This document shows, in pieces, positions 12,434 to 25,500 of a stretch of DNA of 64,000 nucleotides (position 1 is the first letter of the stretch; every line of letters starts with the position of its first letter). The stretch comes from Calamus simplicifolius (lineage: Eukaryota; Streptophyta; Magnoliopsida; Arecales; Arecaceae): positions 173,192 to 237,191 of the forward strand of contig UESW01005039.1 in assembly GCA_900491605.1 (NCBI GenBank), given 5' to 3'. Below the pieces are notes generated by a model. It saw nothing but the letters and a program-made list of their open reading frames with translations, was not told the origin of the DNA and did no database searches. A program made the translations under genes and the position numbers.

Positions 12434-12517
12434 CTACTCAACCTCCATATCTGAAAGGGATTCGTTCAAAATGCTGTTGAGCTCCTTCACCCTACTCTTT
12501 GCAAGTGCAATGCAGGC
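12434..12517 (-). CDS. RRP43: RRP43 exon 8 with stop
   Basis: 84 bp, encoding ACIALAKSRVKELNSILNE and a short acidic tail ending EVE then TAG. Acceptor TTTGTAG. Confidence 0.92.
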   Translation of the reverse strand, partial: ACIALAKSRVKELNSILNESLSDMEVE

Positions 12518-13535
12518 CTACAAACCATCAAAATGCATTAGCAACCTTCATATAATTCTTTGGTCAATTGCCAGTCACCAATATTACATGTCAATCAAGA
12601 ACACTAACAGTCTATAAGTTTTAATGAAATATAGAACATCCAAGTGATTTATGTCAGCTGCCTGCTTAAACTCCAATACTCATGCAGAATTTAAATTGCA
12701 AACGTGAACAAACTACAAAACTGGATATAAATCAAAGTTCATGTTATTTTTCAAGACACTGCTAGAAGCATATTTAAATTTTCATGGAATAGTCAGATAA
12801 ATTGTTCATGATGTTGCATTTTTTTTATAAAAAAAAATCTTCAAATGCATTTCATGAATTTTAAAAATACTTTGTATTATACCTAAAATGTTCAAAATAA
12901 AATCATACTTGCATAAGCAATTCTCAATTATCTTCTATATTGCATCACAGGGGTGATAAAAGATTCAGGACAACCAGAAGTTTCAAACATCTTAATAACT
13001 TGAATTCCCTGGCCTCCTACTTTAGTGAAGTGATAGGAGGGAATTAATGACAGACCTTAACAGTTGACATGTTTGCAAGAGCTGCTCCCCCTGGCTTGTA
13101 TATTGACACAAGGTGGCCCAAAGAATCTAACACCACAGTCACAAGGGTATCCATGATAGACTCTTCTTCTGCATTGGGGTCTGCAAGAATGTATTTTTCA
13201 TGAAGTATGCATGTCAAAGAGAATGGCTTGCTCCTAAGTGAGAGCTTCCTCCTTTCTTTATTGACCAATTCTAGTTTTGATTCTCCTTCAGGGAGTCCCC
13301 CAGATACAGCAATAACTCTTCCATCATCATTGACAGAAACAAGAGGGATCTGCACTGTATATCAACATAAGTTTTTTACTCATTAATTTTGAGTACAAAG
13401 TAAATGAGAAAGCAAGGTACATTAAACAATAATCATACTTATAACAAAAACAAATTATTAATCAAAGGGCACCACCATGGACATACAGCCATCTCAGAGC
13501 TGGAGTAGTTATGCACATTTATGTATATGTGTGTG

Positions 13536-13574
<39 letters not shown>

Positions 13575-16500
13575 GGAGTAGTCAACCAGGATCCAGTTAT
13601 CTGGATTTCAAGTTAAATCCGGTCAGGTGAAATTGGAAGAAAGGGATCTAACATTAATAATCTGAGCTATTGGATGGGATCTACTACCTCTAATTACTTA
13701 ACAACCAAAAATTATGTGTTAGCAATAAAGCATTAAAATCAATGGCCCCACCAATAAGGAGACAGACAAACTTGGACTTGTTAAACAAGAAACTAAGATA
13801 GCAAGGAATGCACAGCCAAGTGCTTTGACTTGATGAGGCCAAATGAATTGAAGCCTAACTGGCAAAGAAAATGGCCACAAAGGAAGTAAATCTTATCAAG
13901 GAACAAGTGAAGCTATGGCAAGGATATAAAAGGAGTCAGCTAACTAGCACAAAGAAGATGCAGATAGGAAAGGACATTATATACCCATAAATTAGCAGCA
14001 GGGGCATGATCCTGAGAACAGTTGAGATAAACAAATGAAACAATGCATCTAGCTATATAAATGTTTACATATTGAAGGAAATAAATGTGTAACATGGTGG
14101 ACAATGCAAACTAACATTGGGTGAAAAAAGTGACAACCATTATTAACTTGTCACAGTTTCACACAGTGTCAATGACATCAAACATATGAAATTGTGATGA
14201 GATGCTTTTACTTTACATAATTGACATAAGTGATATTCATCTACATTCGGATCTCTATCAAAAGGAATTAATGCACATTTAATCTAAACCAAATCATAAT
14301 TATGGAAAAAACTGAAATTAAATTTTCTCATAAAAAATTAAATAATTCAAAAGAAATATTTCAACATTCTTATTGGAATGGGTTTTACATTCTTAGTGGA
14401 TGAAAGTAAGATCGGTGTTAACCACAAGTTAGAATATAGATAAGTGCATTAGGATCCAAGAATTCTAGATTAAGACAAAGAAAAAATACATGGAATATAA
14501 TATTAATAAAATTAAAAATAAAAATGAAAGTAGAATAAAGTTTAAGCATTATGAAGTTTCTAGGAATGAACATTTTTGATACTAAGATCAATCATTCATA
14601 AGGAGGGGAAGATAGAAGAGAATGCTATTTGTGTGATCAAAATAGGTTAAATAAAACGAAGAAGTGCATCTATGATATTATATGTTCTTAGAGTACTTAT
14701 CAAGTTGTCGATCCCATGTAGTTGGGAAAAGGCTTAGATGAGTTGAGTTGAGAGTACTTATTAAGTTGAAGAGAAAATTTTATAGAATGAACATAAGATT
14801 AGTTATGGCATCTGGTACCGAATACATGCACACAAAGATTATAACTAAAAATGGGAATGTTAAGATACATATACTGTAATACCAGAAAAATTAGAATAAA
14901 GAATGGTGTTATTCATCAAGAGGTGGATGTAGCATCGATTGAGGACAAATTAAAAAAAAATGACTTTAATAGTTTGGATAAGTACAATATAAGTTTAAAG
15001 ATACACCAAAATGAAGGTGTAATGTAATAGATATAGAAGAAAAGAGGGATAGAGATAGACCAAAAATTATATGGAAGGAAGTAGGAATGAAAGACTTGAT
15101 ATCTCTACAGCTTACCAAAATTATAGCTCTAAATCAAGCAATAGTGATGAGCATTGAGTTAGAGTAACCTAAGAACCGATACCAAGCCAATCTGATAGGG
15201 CCATATTGGTTCAATTGTGAGTATTACTAAGGTCAATTTAGGACCTAGAGTTCTAGAACTAACTCTCTTCGAGTCGGTTCTTAGTCCCAAAGGTCAGTTC
15301 TCGAGCCACATTTGAGGAACCAACCACCCTCTTTTTCAGAGAAATTAAAAAAAATGGAGTGCTCTCAAGGATCGAAGATAAGACATCACATATATTATAT
15401 GAATTATCTACCATCTCTACTAAGACAACGCAAATATTAGATTAGTCAACAAATATTATGTATATCTTTTTATTAAACATAGCTAACAAAAAAAAATAAC
15501 TATTAAATATCAAACATGTATAAAACAAAAAAAAAACTTGGAACCAAAATCGATTTGTTTGGGCTAGTTTGAGGCCGATTCCAAATAGGATCGGTTTGAT
15601 TCTAGGTCCAAAATCCTAGAACCAATCTTGATTGGGTTGGCTCTAGATTTTAGCCTAGAATCAATCCAACCCGACCTATGCTCACTACTATCATGTGAGA
15701 ATGGAGAAAAAAGATTGATGTATTTGACTCCAACTAGGTAAGGATAAAGGTTTGTTGTCATCATCTTCATTGTATTCTAAATCCCAAGCTTTTAAAAGAT
15801 GCTAAAAAAATGAAAATTCATAAAGAAATTATGTTTCAATAAAAATATGTGCTACATGAGTTCAAATCAAAGTCTATAATTTCTGCATTGTTACCACACT
15901 AGTATAATGTCATTATGCTTGCTATGGAGCTCAATATGGTGTATTAAAACATGATACGCTTCCCTTACCAACTCTTGGTCTGATAGCAATAAGTATAGTA
16001 GGCTTGGCAAGGGTCAGTACAGAACATGCCATGGCTAGGTTCAAGAATAAAAGCCCCTATTAACTTTTGTAGCAAAAAAAAAATTGAAATAATGATTAAA
16101 AAAAAGATGAACAAATCTAAACAATAACTATTAAATTGTTTTATATGTTATAAAATTCTTAAGATGAAAAAGCCAGATCATAATAACAAAACCTTAAGTA
16201 TTACATCCATGGATCGATTAGACTCAATAGGAAGAACTCCAATTCATGTTTAATTTTTTTGACAAGGATATCAGCTATGGACTTGTTATTTAGTTCATAA
16301 ATCTACAATGTTAAATAAATACTTGAGGTAGACTGAACAAATTGAACTTCAAATGGTGTCGGTTTCATTACATGTCATAGCAGCACAAATTGGTTTCAAT
16401 TTGCTTTGAAAAACCTTTAAAATGGGTTTAGATCCTTGGTGAGTTCTGTTTGTTTGCTTGATCCCATCTTCCCATGATAAAAATTGGGTCCATACTTTCT

Positions 16501-19500
16501 GACCTCTATTTTGATTACAAATCAAAGCCTTCTGATAAAAAATTTACTAGTAGGATGATGGCATTTGTCTTAGCTGCCAGCCTGTCTACAAAACAAATGT
16601 GTCTAAAACAGCTGCATACTTCTATAAATAGGGATAAGAATGTATGAAACAAGGCACAAGTCCATTAAGAAAGTAAGCAAAACATGGATAGGGACTAATC
16701 ACTAAATTGCAATTGAACCAGGCGGTAGAAGCATCACAACCCAAGAGTATTGCTCTCGGTTTAGGTAGAATCTTGACTCAATTTAATGACATTGAATGGC
16801 ATAACTTGTTGAGGAAAGTGGAACATTGGCTCAGCAAAGAAAAAGGCATTTCCACTTCTATTTTGAAAGCTAGGATTTTCATTTGTTAGCTCGACTTCTG
16901 AGCCAGGAGAGCCACCAGCTAGCATAAAGCAGACATAGTATCCATTCTTTAATCTTTAACCAGAGGAAGGAAATCAATTAAAGCCAAATCAACACCTATG
17001 GTACACTAAGAATGTCATACTCAATGAGGGGATACTCTTAAATAGTCTTATACTATAGCCTATTTTCTAGCATATTCTACTAAGCTATCCCTTTCCACTC
17101 TGAAATTGGCTTGAAGAAATACCTAAACTCAATTCACTACCTCTCTTCTTATCTAAGGCCTCACTATTGGCTATTGGGCGAGAGCGTGAAGCTAGTGATT
17201 TTGGAAGTAAACTAAATCTTATTATAACTTGATGTCCTCTAATCACCATGATGAGGCTGGTCCCTCTTTTAGTAGACTCAACTATGAATGAAGATACGAA
17301 TGCTGAGCTCTCCTTATTCATTCTTTACTGCAGTCAATCTTGAGAAGCACTCACAAGTTCTTAAATAAAAAGCATTCTTTCATAAATTTGATGCTTGGTT
17401 ATCACATATTGTATAAGTACTTTCCTTCAGTTACATGGGTAGAACAATGTTGTGCAAGTTAGTTTGAACAAGTCTGGCCCAGATTTGGGTTTGGTTTGAG
17501 ATCTCAAACCCAGTCCATTAGCTCACTTGACAAAAATTAGGTAGTGTTGAACTTAGGTTATATTTAGGTTAGCATGGTTCAAAGTTTATATTGGCTTGGG
17601 TTTAGGCAGAGTTTAGATTTTGCCCAATCCAACATGCCTCTAATATAAATGAGGAAACTATGAGAGTTCTCTTTTAATGAATGGGTTTATTGTATTTAAA
17701 GACAAGTCATGAGAGGAAAAATCTTGACCAATGTCAAACATGCCCCTTTAGATGTTTGAGAAAGATGTGTATTGCCTTTCCAATATTTGAGTCTTTTGAG
17801 TGACTCACCTATCCCTTGGAAGGTCCCCAGTGTGAGGCGCACTTAAGTGCAAAAAGCTTCTAGAGTCTATGCATAAGGCGCAAAGAGCAGGCATGCACCT
17901 GAACGAATTAAGGTGCACATTTTTGAAATAAATAGTAAAATAATTTATATAAATAAGGTAACACATAATAGGAAAAAACTAAAAAATCATAATAGTAACA
18001 TATTTAGCTTATTAATTCAATGAAAAGCCTCCTCTTTCTTAGTTAAAATAGTAGTCTTTTAATGTCTTTCCTTCTCTTTCTTAAATGATAACATAGTTTT
18101 CGGTGTTCCATCTCTGTCTTCTAATTTTTAACTTTTTTATAGGGCAAGGAACGTAATTATGTATGGGATGGTGCATCCTAAATCATTATGGTCTAATAAA
18201 TATGATAGACTTAAAAAAATATTATGCATATAAGTTATTAAGAAAGGCATGCTTTTCTTACGCTTTAAATTAGATCAAAAGCATATATTTTTTGCAACTC
18301 ATGTATGCCAAGATGAAAGCACCTCAGTTAAAGGTATAAGAAGTACTTAACTCTTAGTATCTAATGCCTCACAATTTAACCGCAAGTTAGATTATAAGAA
18401 GAACCAAATCCTTGGTGTCTTGCGCCTCGTGCCTTAGGCACACCTAAGGTTCACCTTTGCAACACGGAAGGTCCCCCTTTCATTCCAATGTTTAGGAGCA
18501 CTTGCACTCTAACTTAGCTGGAGCGAGATCATTATTTGCTCATCATTTGCAATGTAGACAATTGAGTTACTGCTATCATAATGCACCACATCACTACATC
18601 CTTCATGTCCTTGCCAAGCATACAACTACCTAGGATGGCATTCAATATGCCATAATGGTGATTAACCATCAATCTTTTCGTCCCAGATGTCAACTCTAAA
18701 ACCATCATTACTAGATCGAAGAGAAATAGACTACCTAAAAGTCGACCACCCCTTGCTCACATACATCAAACATCTCACCACCCCATTGACTATAGATATC
18801 CCACAGTTTCCTAAGTGACACACCATCTTTGGAGTGACCCATGATGACACTCACCCAAACTATATCTTCCTCGCATAGGATCCTACCTAACATCAGATCC
18901 TACTCATCAATGTTAATTGTTGTGTTTACAGCTTGGTTGAGGGATAGGGGTGAGGGGTTTGCTGAATTCCACAGGAATAAGAATATAATAAGAATATATG
19001 ATAGGAAAGCATCATAAACAAAAACCAACAGCAACCCTTACTCGGATCCTACTTACCCATATGTATGATTGCAGTTGGGCTTCAATTCAACATAACAAAA
19101 GGAGGAAAAGAATGTAACAAAGTATAGCTGAGCAAGCAAGAACTTACAATGAGAAAATGCCGCAACTGCTGAAAGTAAAGCAGCATCAAATAGGCATCCA
19201 TCAGCATTGAGACAGTAAATATCCTTGAAGAAACAAAACATAACCAATTGGGTCATATATGAACTACAAAAACTAAAAGACATCTCAGTAGCTAGAATGT
19301 AAATCATTCAATAACTATAATTCTAAGGAGACCTAAGTATTAAATGTCGATCATTCAATAACTACAATTTTGAGCAGACCCAAGTTTTAAAACTCTCAAT
19401 CAATTTCACTTTCAAACTTCTAGGTAGAATTTCAATTTCAGTTTCAGTTTCAACTTCAGTTTTAATAGTTTTGACCGTTTCGGCAATTTCATTTCAAGTT

Positions 19501-22500
19501 TTGAAGTTTCGGTTAAAAGAAGTTAGAAAAAAATCAAAATTAGAAAAATAAGAAAAATCACAAAAAGTTATTTCATATCATTTCATTGTGTTTAGAGTTA
19601 CTTAGGATCATAACTTGTGCAACATAGGTAGTTTCAGGCTGAAACTAAATTGTTTAAAGCTTCATGTATATATCATATTTTTCTTGAGCTTTCATCATCG
19701 TTCTTCACTTTCTTCGATTTTACAACTCTCATTCGCTATTCTTTTTTTTTCATAATTTCACATATTTTCCCTAATTTTTAAATTTAACTAATTTTCCTGC
19801 TAAGCATATAACATTTTATTTCACTCTAATAACTTTACCTAAGTTAAAAAAAAAATTTTGAGCATATTTCATTATTATTATTAGAAACCCATTTTATCGC
19901 ACTATTTATTTTAATATATCATATTATTCAAACAAATGGAGAAGAAAGTTCATTTAACTGAAAAAGAACCAAACATACCATTTTCTAACTAGTAAATATA
20001 TATATATAAATTGCATCTTACCAATCATAATAACCAAGCTCAGCTAAAAACAACATAAATACATTATTGGAGCCTTCGATCAATGCTACATTGAATAACA
20101 CTAACAAATTTTAGAAAACATTAGAAAATACTAAACATACAACCCTACTTATCAAAAAAGACTTAAAAAATATCACTTTTGGTCAATTTCTGCTGAAAAT
20201 ACTGAAACTCAGCGAAAATTGATCAAGCCAGCCAAAACTGATTGAACCAGCTAAAACTAACTGAAATCAAAGATTTCTATCAGTTTCAAACTGGTCTGGA
20301 TTGAAAATGATCCGTTCAGCTAACATACATACATACATATATAGACACACACACAAGTGGCACAAGCACACATGCACATGCATGCATAAGTACGTGCATA
20401 TATACAATTCCAAATCTTCTAACATAATAGTTTCCTTAATTGCTTCTGTTATTAGATGTGATTCTATTATTAGCTGCACTTTCATCATTAGGGGGACTGC
20501 AACAGTATTTCTGTCATTATATACCTTTTTTAGTGGTACCTTAATTTAATAATATAGGAGAGGAGTGCCCAATCAGATCTGTGACCCAACAGCTCTTCTT
20601 TTTTCTGCCAGCCCTTCTTATTTCATATTTCCTTTGTTTTATCTTGTATGCTCTTCCTTATTCTCTAAACAAAAGAACATCTAGATTTATACTATTAAAG
20701 GAGATAATGGCAGTTCAACAGAACAGCTGGCTGTTCTCTCTAGATTTGGATCTAGACTTGACAAAGTTCAATAGATTTAGATCTGATAATGCTAAACATA
20801 CATAAAGCACACATAAGAACCACATAAGCATGCATAGATTTTTAGTTTGTGTATAATGGATGGAATGTTTATAAGGGTACACTTCTTCACATTCGAATTA
20901 GCAATAAACCTTCTAAATGAAAAACAATATCATTCATCATGATTTACTATGACTAAATGTCCTAGAAATAAAAAATTATGTGTTCAAGAGGTCATTTTTC
21001 AATGCATCAAAAACTTATAAAATGGACATAGCAATATAGTTAGTGAGCTGAAAAATTGTTATAGGAAATTTATTTGAGAATCCAAGCTGTTGACCTTCAC
21101 TAGACATCTAAAAACATGAAAAAAACCAAAGGTCAACTGATTTAGGTGCCTCTAGACAATAAATCAAATCAAAGCTTGATATTATACAATGAACATTGTC
21201 CCCATTGTGCATACTAGATGAGTAAGTACAAGACTTCCAAAACAAATGGATTTTTGTTTCTAAGCAATATAAACATTGTAGATCATGTTCAAGGACATGG
21301 ATTTCGATTATAAAAGGTCTATCATTTATTTCACATGGAAAGCTCTTGGGGCCAAACACTCTTAGATGCATTCTAGCTCTACTGTCCATAAATCCACATG
21401 CCCAGACATTTTAGTAAATATTTATGTATGTAGGTATGTATATATTATTCAAATCATCCAAATTTAAAAAAAAAAATGGTTTATGAATTTTGCACAATAA
21501 TAAAGAACTGAAAGAAAAGGGCAATCTTACCAAGTAGGCCATCCATGCAGCCTTTCCACTAATTAAGGACAGTTCCTTCAAGTTTATCATTTCAGAACTG
21601 CAGAAATTCAAAAAGTAATTGCCATAGAATGTACATGAAAATTTTGAAAGAAAGGAAAAAAGTTAATGATTACATAAATGAAAAAATTAGTTAAGAAAAT
21701 ATCTTATGATCTAAAATGGTGATGGAATGGTTCTAAAAAACCTCATAGTTCACTCAAGCTATAAAGAGATAATTTGCAATTGCACCACAAATTAATTTGC
21801 AATCCAGAAGTTTTGAGCAGTATCACATTGAGCAAACACAAGAATAGTAATCAAACACGTCCAAGTATCTGACTTCAAAAGAGGAAAAGAAGGCTGTAGA
21901 TGATACATGGAAAAAGCTAACTAGAAGACATATTTAAATAGTGTATAAATAAACAATAAAAGATGTTATTTGTTGAAGCTTTCCCATATGCATGTGTCTG
22001 TTTCGAACTTCCCAGTTCATTTAAGGATTAAAGAAAAAAAAGATATTGTAAAAGTAGTTTCAACACCTAAATTCTTGATCAATCTCTAAAAGGAGCAAAA
22101 GTTTAATTTAAATGTTATTGTAGTGAGTCAAACTCAAGGTTGGTGTATATTTTCCAACCCATTAAAAGCAGCAACCTGTTACATCACTTATTCATATACA
22201 TTTCTGACAGCTTCTAGGTGCTGGCCGTTGATGTCAAAGTAAGCTTTTGAATGAACCTCCTCCTTTCTTCACATGGAATTATAACAATCACTCTACCATT
22301 TAGAATCCATCTCGAAATAAAACCTAAAGTTCTAAACTCATCACTAAGGATGCCATTAGCATAGATTATCATACAAAGTATTGCACTAGCAGCATAAAGC
22401 AGCTTGAGATCTAGGAGAGCCTAGGTTAAGGACAGCCGTTGAGGAACTAGGTTGCCTGAAACCTTCATTCTGATGAATAGTTCTAAGTCTTGCACCATTC

Positions 22501-25500
22501 TCTATGAATCAGGATATGACCAAAGTCAAACACTGATCGAAGGCAGGTTTCAATGTAAAGAATCATCTTCCCTTTGGGGGAAGAATGCTCTAGGCCTCCA
22601 TGAAACCCCATAGTGCAACTCATCATCTAACTTCAAACAACGTTAACATAAAAGGCCACCAATATGCCAATTCATTCTATGGGTTACTTTTTCTGGATGT
22701 GAATAAGCTTACCTGAAAATGGGAGTCAAGTACAGAAAGTTATGTGATAAATTAAAATAATACAAAAGTTACAATGCTGTTCTTGTTGGAATTTGCTAAA
22801 ATCTTAAGAAAATTAGAGATGTAGTTGTTATAATTGATTCTTTTTCACCTAAAAACATAATCAATTTTAGCAATCACATTTAAGATGTTCGGTCTAAGGA
22901 AGATTGGAGGGGTGTGTGGTAATAACAGGTCTTTTGCTGTTCTGGAGCACTCACACATGGCCATAGGTTGTCGAGAATGTATAGAACATAAATTTTTCAG
23001 TTTTCAGCCAATATATTATAATATCGGACAAAATAAAACATTCTCTAGTTAGCTTCTGCAGTAAAGAAATCAAAGGGGCTGCTAAATGGAATATGCTACT
23101 ATCATTCACCTCAATGTTCTACAACCAGACTTCAGAGCCTGAAATGGCCCAGACAAGGTTCTTCCTAGTAAGGCTCAAAATCAGGCCTAATAATCATCTA
23201 TAAAGCCCAACTCCAACCCAAACACAATTTGGGGGCCTCATGTTTCTAAGCCCTGATCTGGATTATGGATCAAATCTCCAAGTTTCAGCCTCGGTTTGTT
23301 TTAGGCCAGGTATTTCTGCCAATCAAGAGATAACAATTTTCCACAAACCGCCTAGTGAACATCTTATTTTAGTGGAATGTCTAATCAGTCTGGGTGATTA
23401 TATGTTATAAATTTATGCTCGATTAGGAAACATATATGAAAACATGCAAGAAAACAATATGGCAATCTAACCAGATTGAGATGGGAACTAGGTATATGTA
23501 TTCCAAGAACAATGCCGACACCCCTCCACATATAAAAAGATAGAAGGACAAAGAAATCGATCAATTGCCTTACTAACGATATTATCAAGGCGCGCCTAAG
23601 ACACAAGGCGCCAAGGGTTAGGTGCTTCTTATACCCTAAGATGTGTCTATGGCATAAAGCATTAGGTGCCAAGGGTTAAGCGCTTCTTATACTCTATGTG
23701 AGACACTTTCATCCAGGCATACATGACGGAAAAAAAAAAATCTTGCTTTTGATCTAATATGCTCAACTCAACTCATCTAAGCCTTTTCCCAACTACATCG
23801 GGTCGGCTACATGAATCTGCTTCCTCCACTTTACTCTATTCAGGACTAAGTCAATGCTTGGAGTTTCCAAATGCTCAATATAAATTCTTTCCAGGGTGTT
23901 GTCTGCCGAAGTGGCCAGCCGCAATAGAGCATCAACTCTGGCGTTTTCGCCCCTGGGAATGTAGCTGATACCGAAATAGGTTAATGAGGAGGTTTACGAC
24001 CTAACCTTATTCAGATATCAAGACATAATAGGGTCTCGAGCTTCATACTCTTCGATGATTTGTCCAGAGATAAGTTGAGAGTCGGTGAAAGCTTTGAGGT
24101 GCTTTACTCCGAGCTTCCGCGCGAGCTTTATTCCAGCCAGTAGGGCTTCATATTCAGCTTGATTAGTTGTGGCTTTGAAGAGGAACCGGAGGGCATACTC
24201 CAATACAATGCCTTCCGGACTCGCAAGAATAAGACTCGCTTCGCTCTCTTGGGAGTTGAAGATGCCATCTACGTGGAGGACCCAGGTCTTGGTTGTGCTC
24301 TCGGGCTCAACGTCTGAGTGTATCATTGGGGATTCTTCTAACTGCTCCTCGGTCCAGATGCATTCAACCAAGAAATCCGCCAACACCTGGGACTTCAGGA
24401 CTGATCTCAACTGGAACAAAAGATCAAATTCTCCCAATTTGATTGCCCACTTAACCAATCGACCGAAGGTGTCAAGACGAGCTAGGATAGCTCTAAGAGG
24501 TTGGTCCATGAGCACCACAATTGGATGGGCTTGAAAATATGGTCTGAGATGCTGAGTGGAGATAATTAAAGAAAAAATATTTTTTTGATTTTAGAGTACC
24601 TAACCTCTGCATCATGGAGCACTTTGCTAGTGTAATAAACGGGCTTCTATGCTCCATCAGAATCGAGGCGTACAAGAACGGAGCTGACTGCTTCCGAGAA
24701 AGCAGCAAGATAAAGAAAGAGCCTTTCTCCCTTCTTTGGCTTTGACAACAACAGTGAGGTGGACAGAAACTCTTTCAGCTCTTCAAAGACTTTCTGGCAG
24801 TCCTCCGTCCATTTGAAGTCGTTTGCTTTATGCAAAGCTTTGAAGAAAGACAGACATCTTTTGGCCGATCTTGATAGAAATCGGCTTAGAGCGACCACTC
24901 TCCCGATGAGTCGTTGCACCTCCTTATTGATTGGTTGCCTCATATCAAGAATGGCTTGAATCTTCTCCGGGTTTGCCTCAATCCCTCGCTGGGTTATCAG
25001 AAAACCTAAGAACTTCCCAGCGGTGACCTCAAATGCACACTTGCGAGGGTTGAGTTTCATTTTGTGACGCCGAAGATTATTGAATGTTTTCTCTAAATTG
25101 GCAACATGATTGGCGGTGCGGATGCTCTTAATCAACATATCATCCATATAGACCTCCATGTTGTGCCCAATTTGGTCTTTGAAGACCTTATTCATCAATC
25201 TCTGGTAAGTGAACCCTACATTTTTCAAACCAAAGAGCATTACCTTATAACAGTAGATGCCCCTTCTCAGTGATGAAGGAGGTATTCTCTTCGTCCCTCG
25301 GATCCATCTTTATTTGGTTGTACCCAAAGAAGGCATCCATGAAGCTGAGGAGTTCCTGATCAGATGTGGAATCCACCAGTTGGTCAATCCGAGGTAGCGG
25401 AAAGCTATCCTTCAGACATACTTTATTAAGGTCAATAAAGTCGATGCAGATTCTCCAACTTCCGCTCGCCTTACAGACCATCACTATATTGGCCAGCCAA

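Noticed and set aside
20267..20549. Overlapping frames on both strands rich in Cys/His or Tyr/Cys
   Set aside because: Produced by the CATA/CA compound microsatellite.
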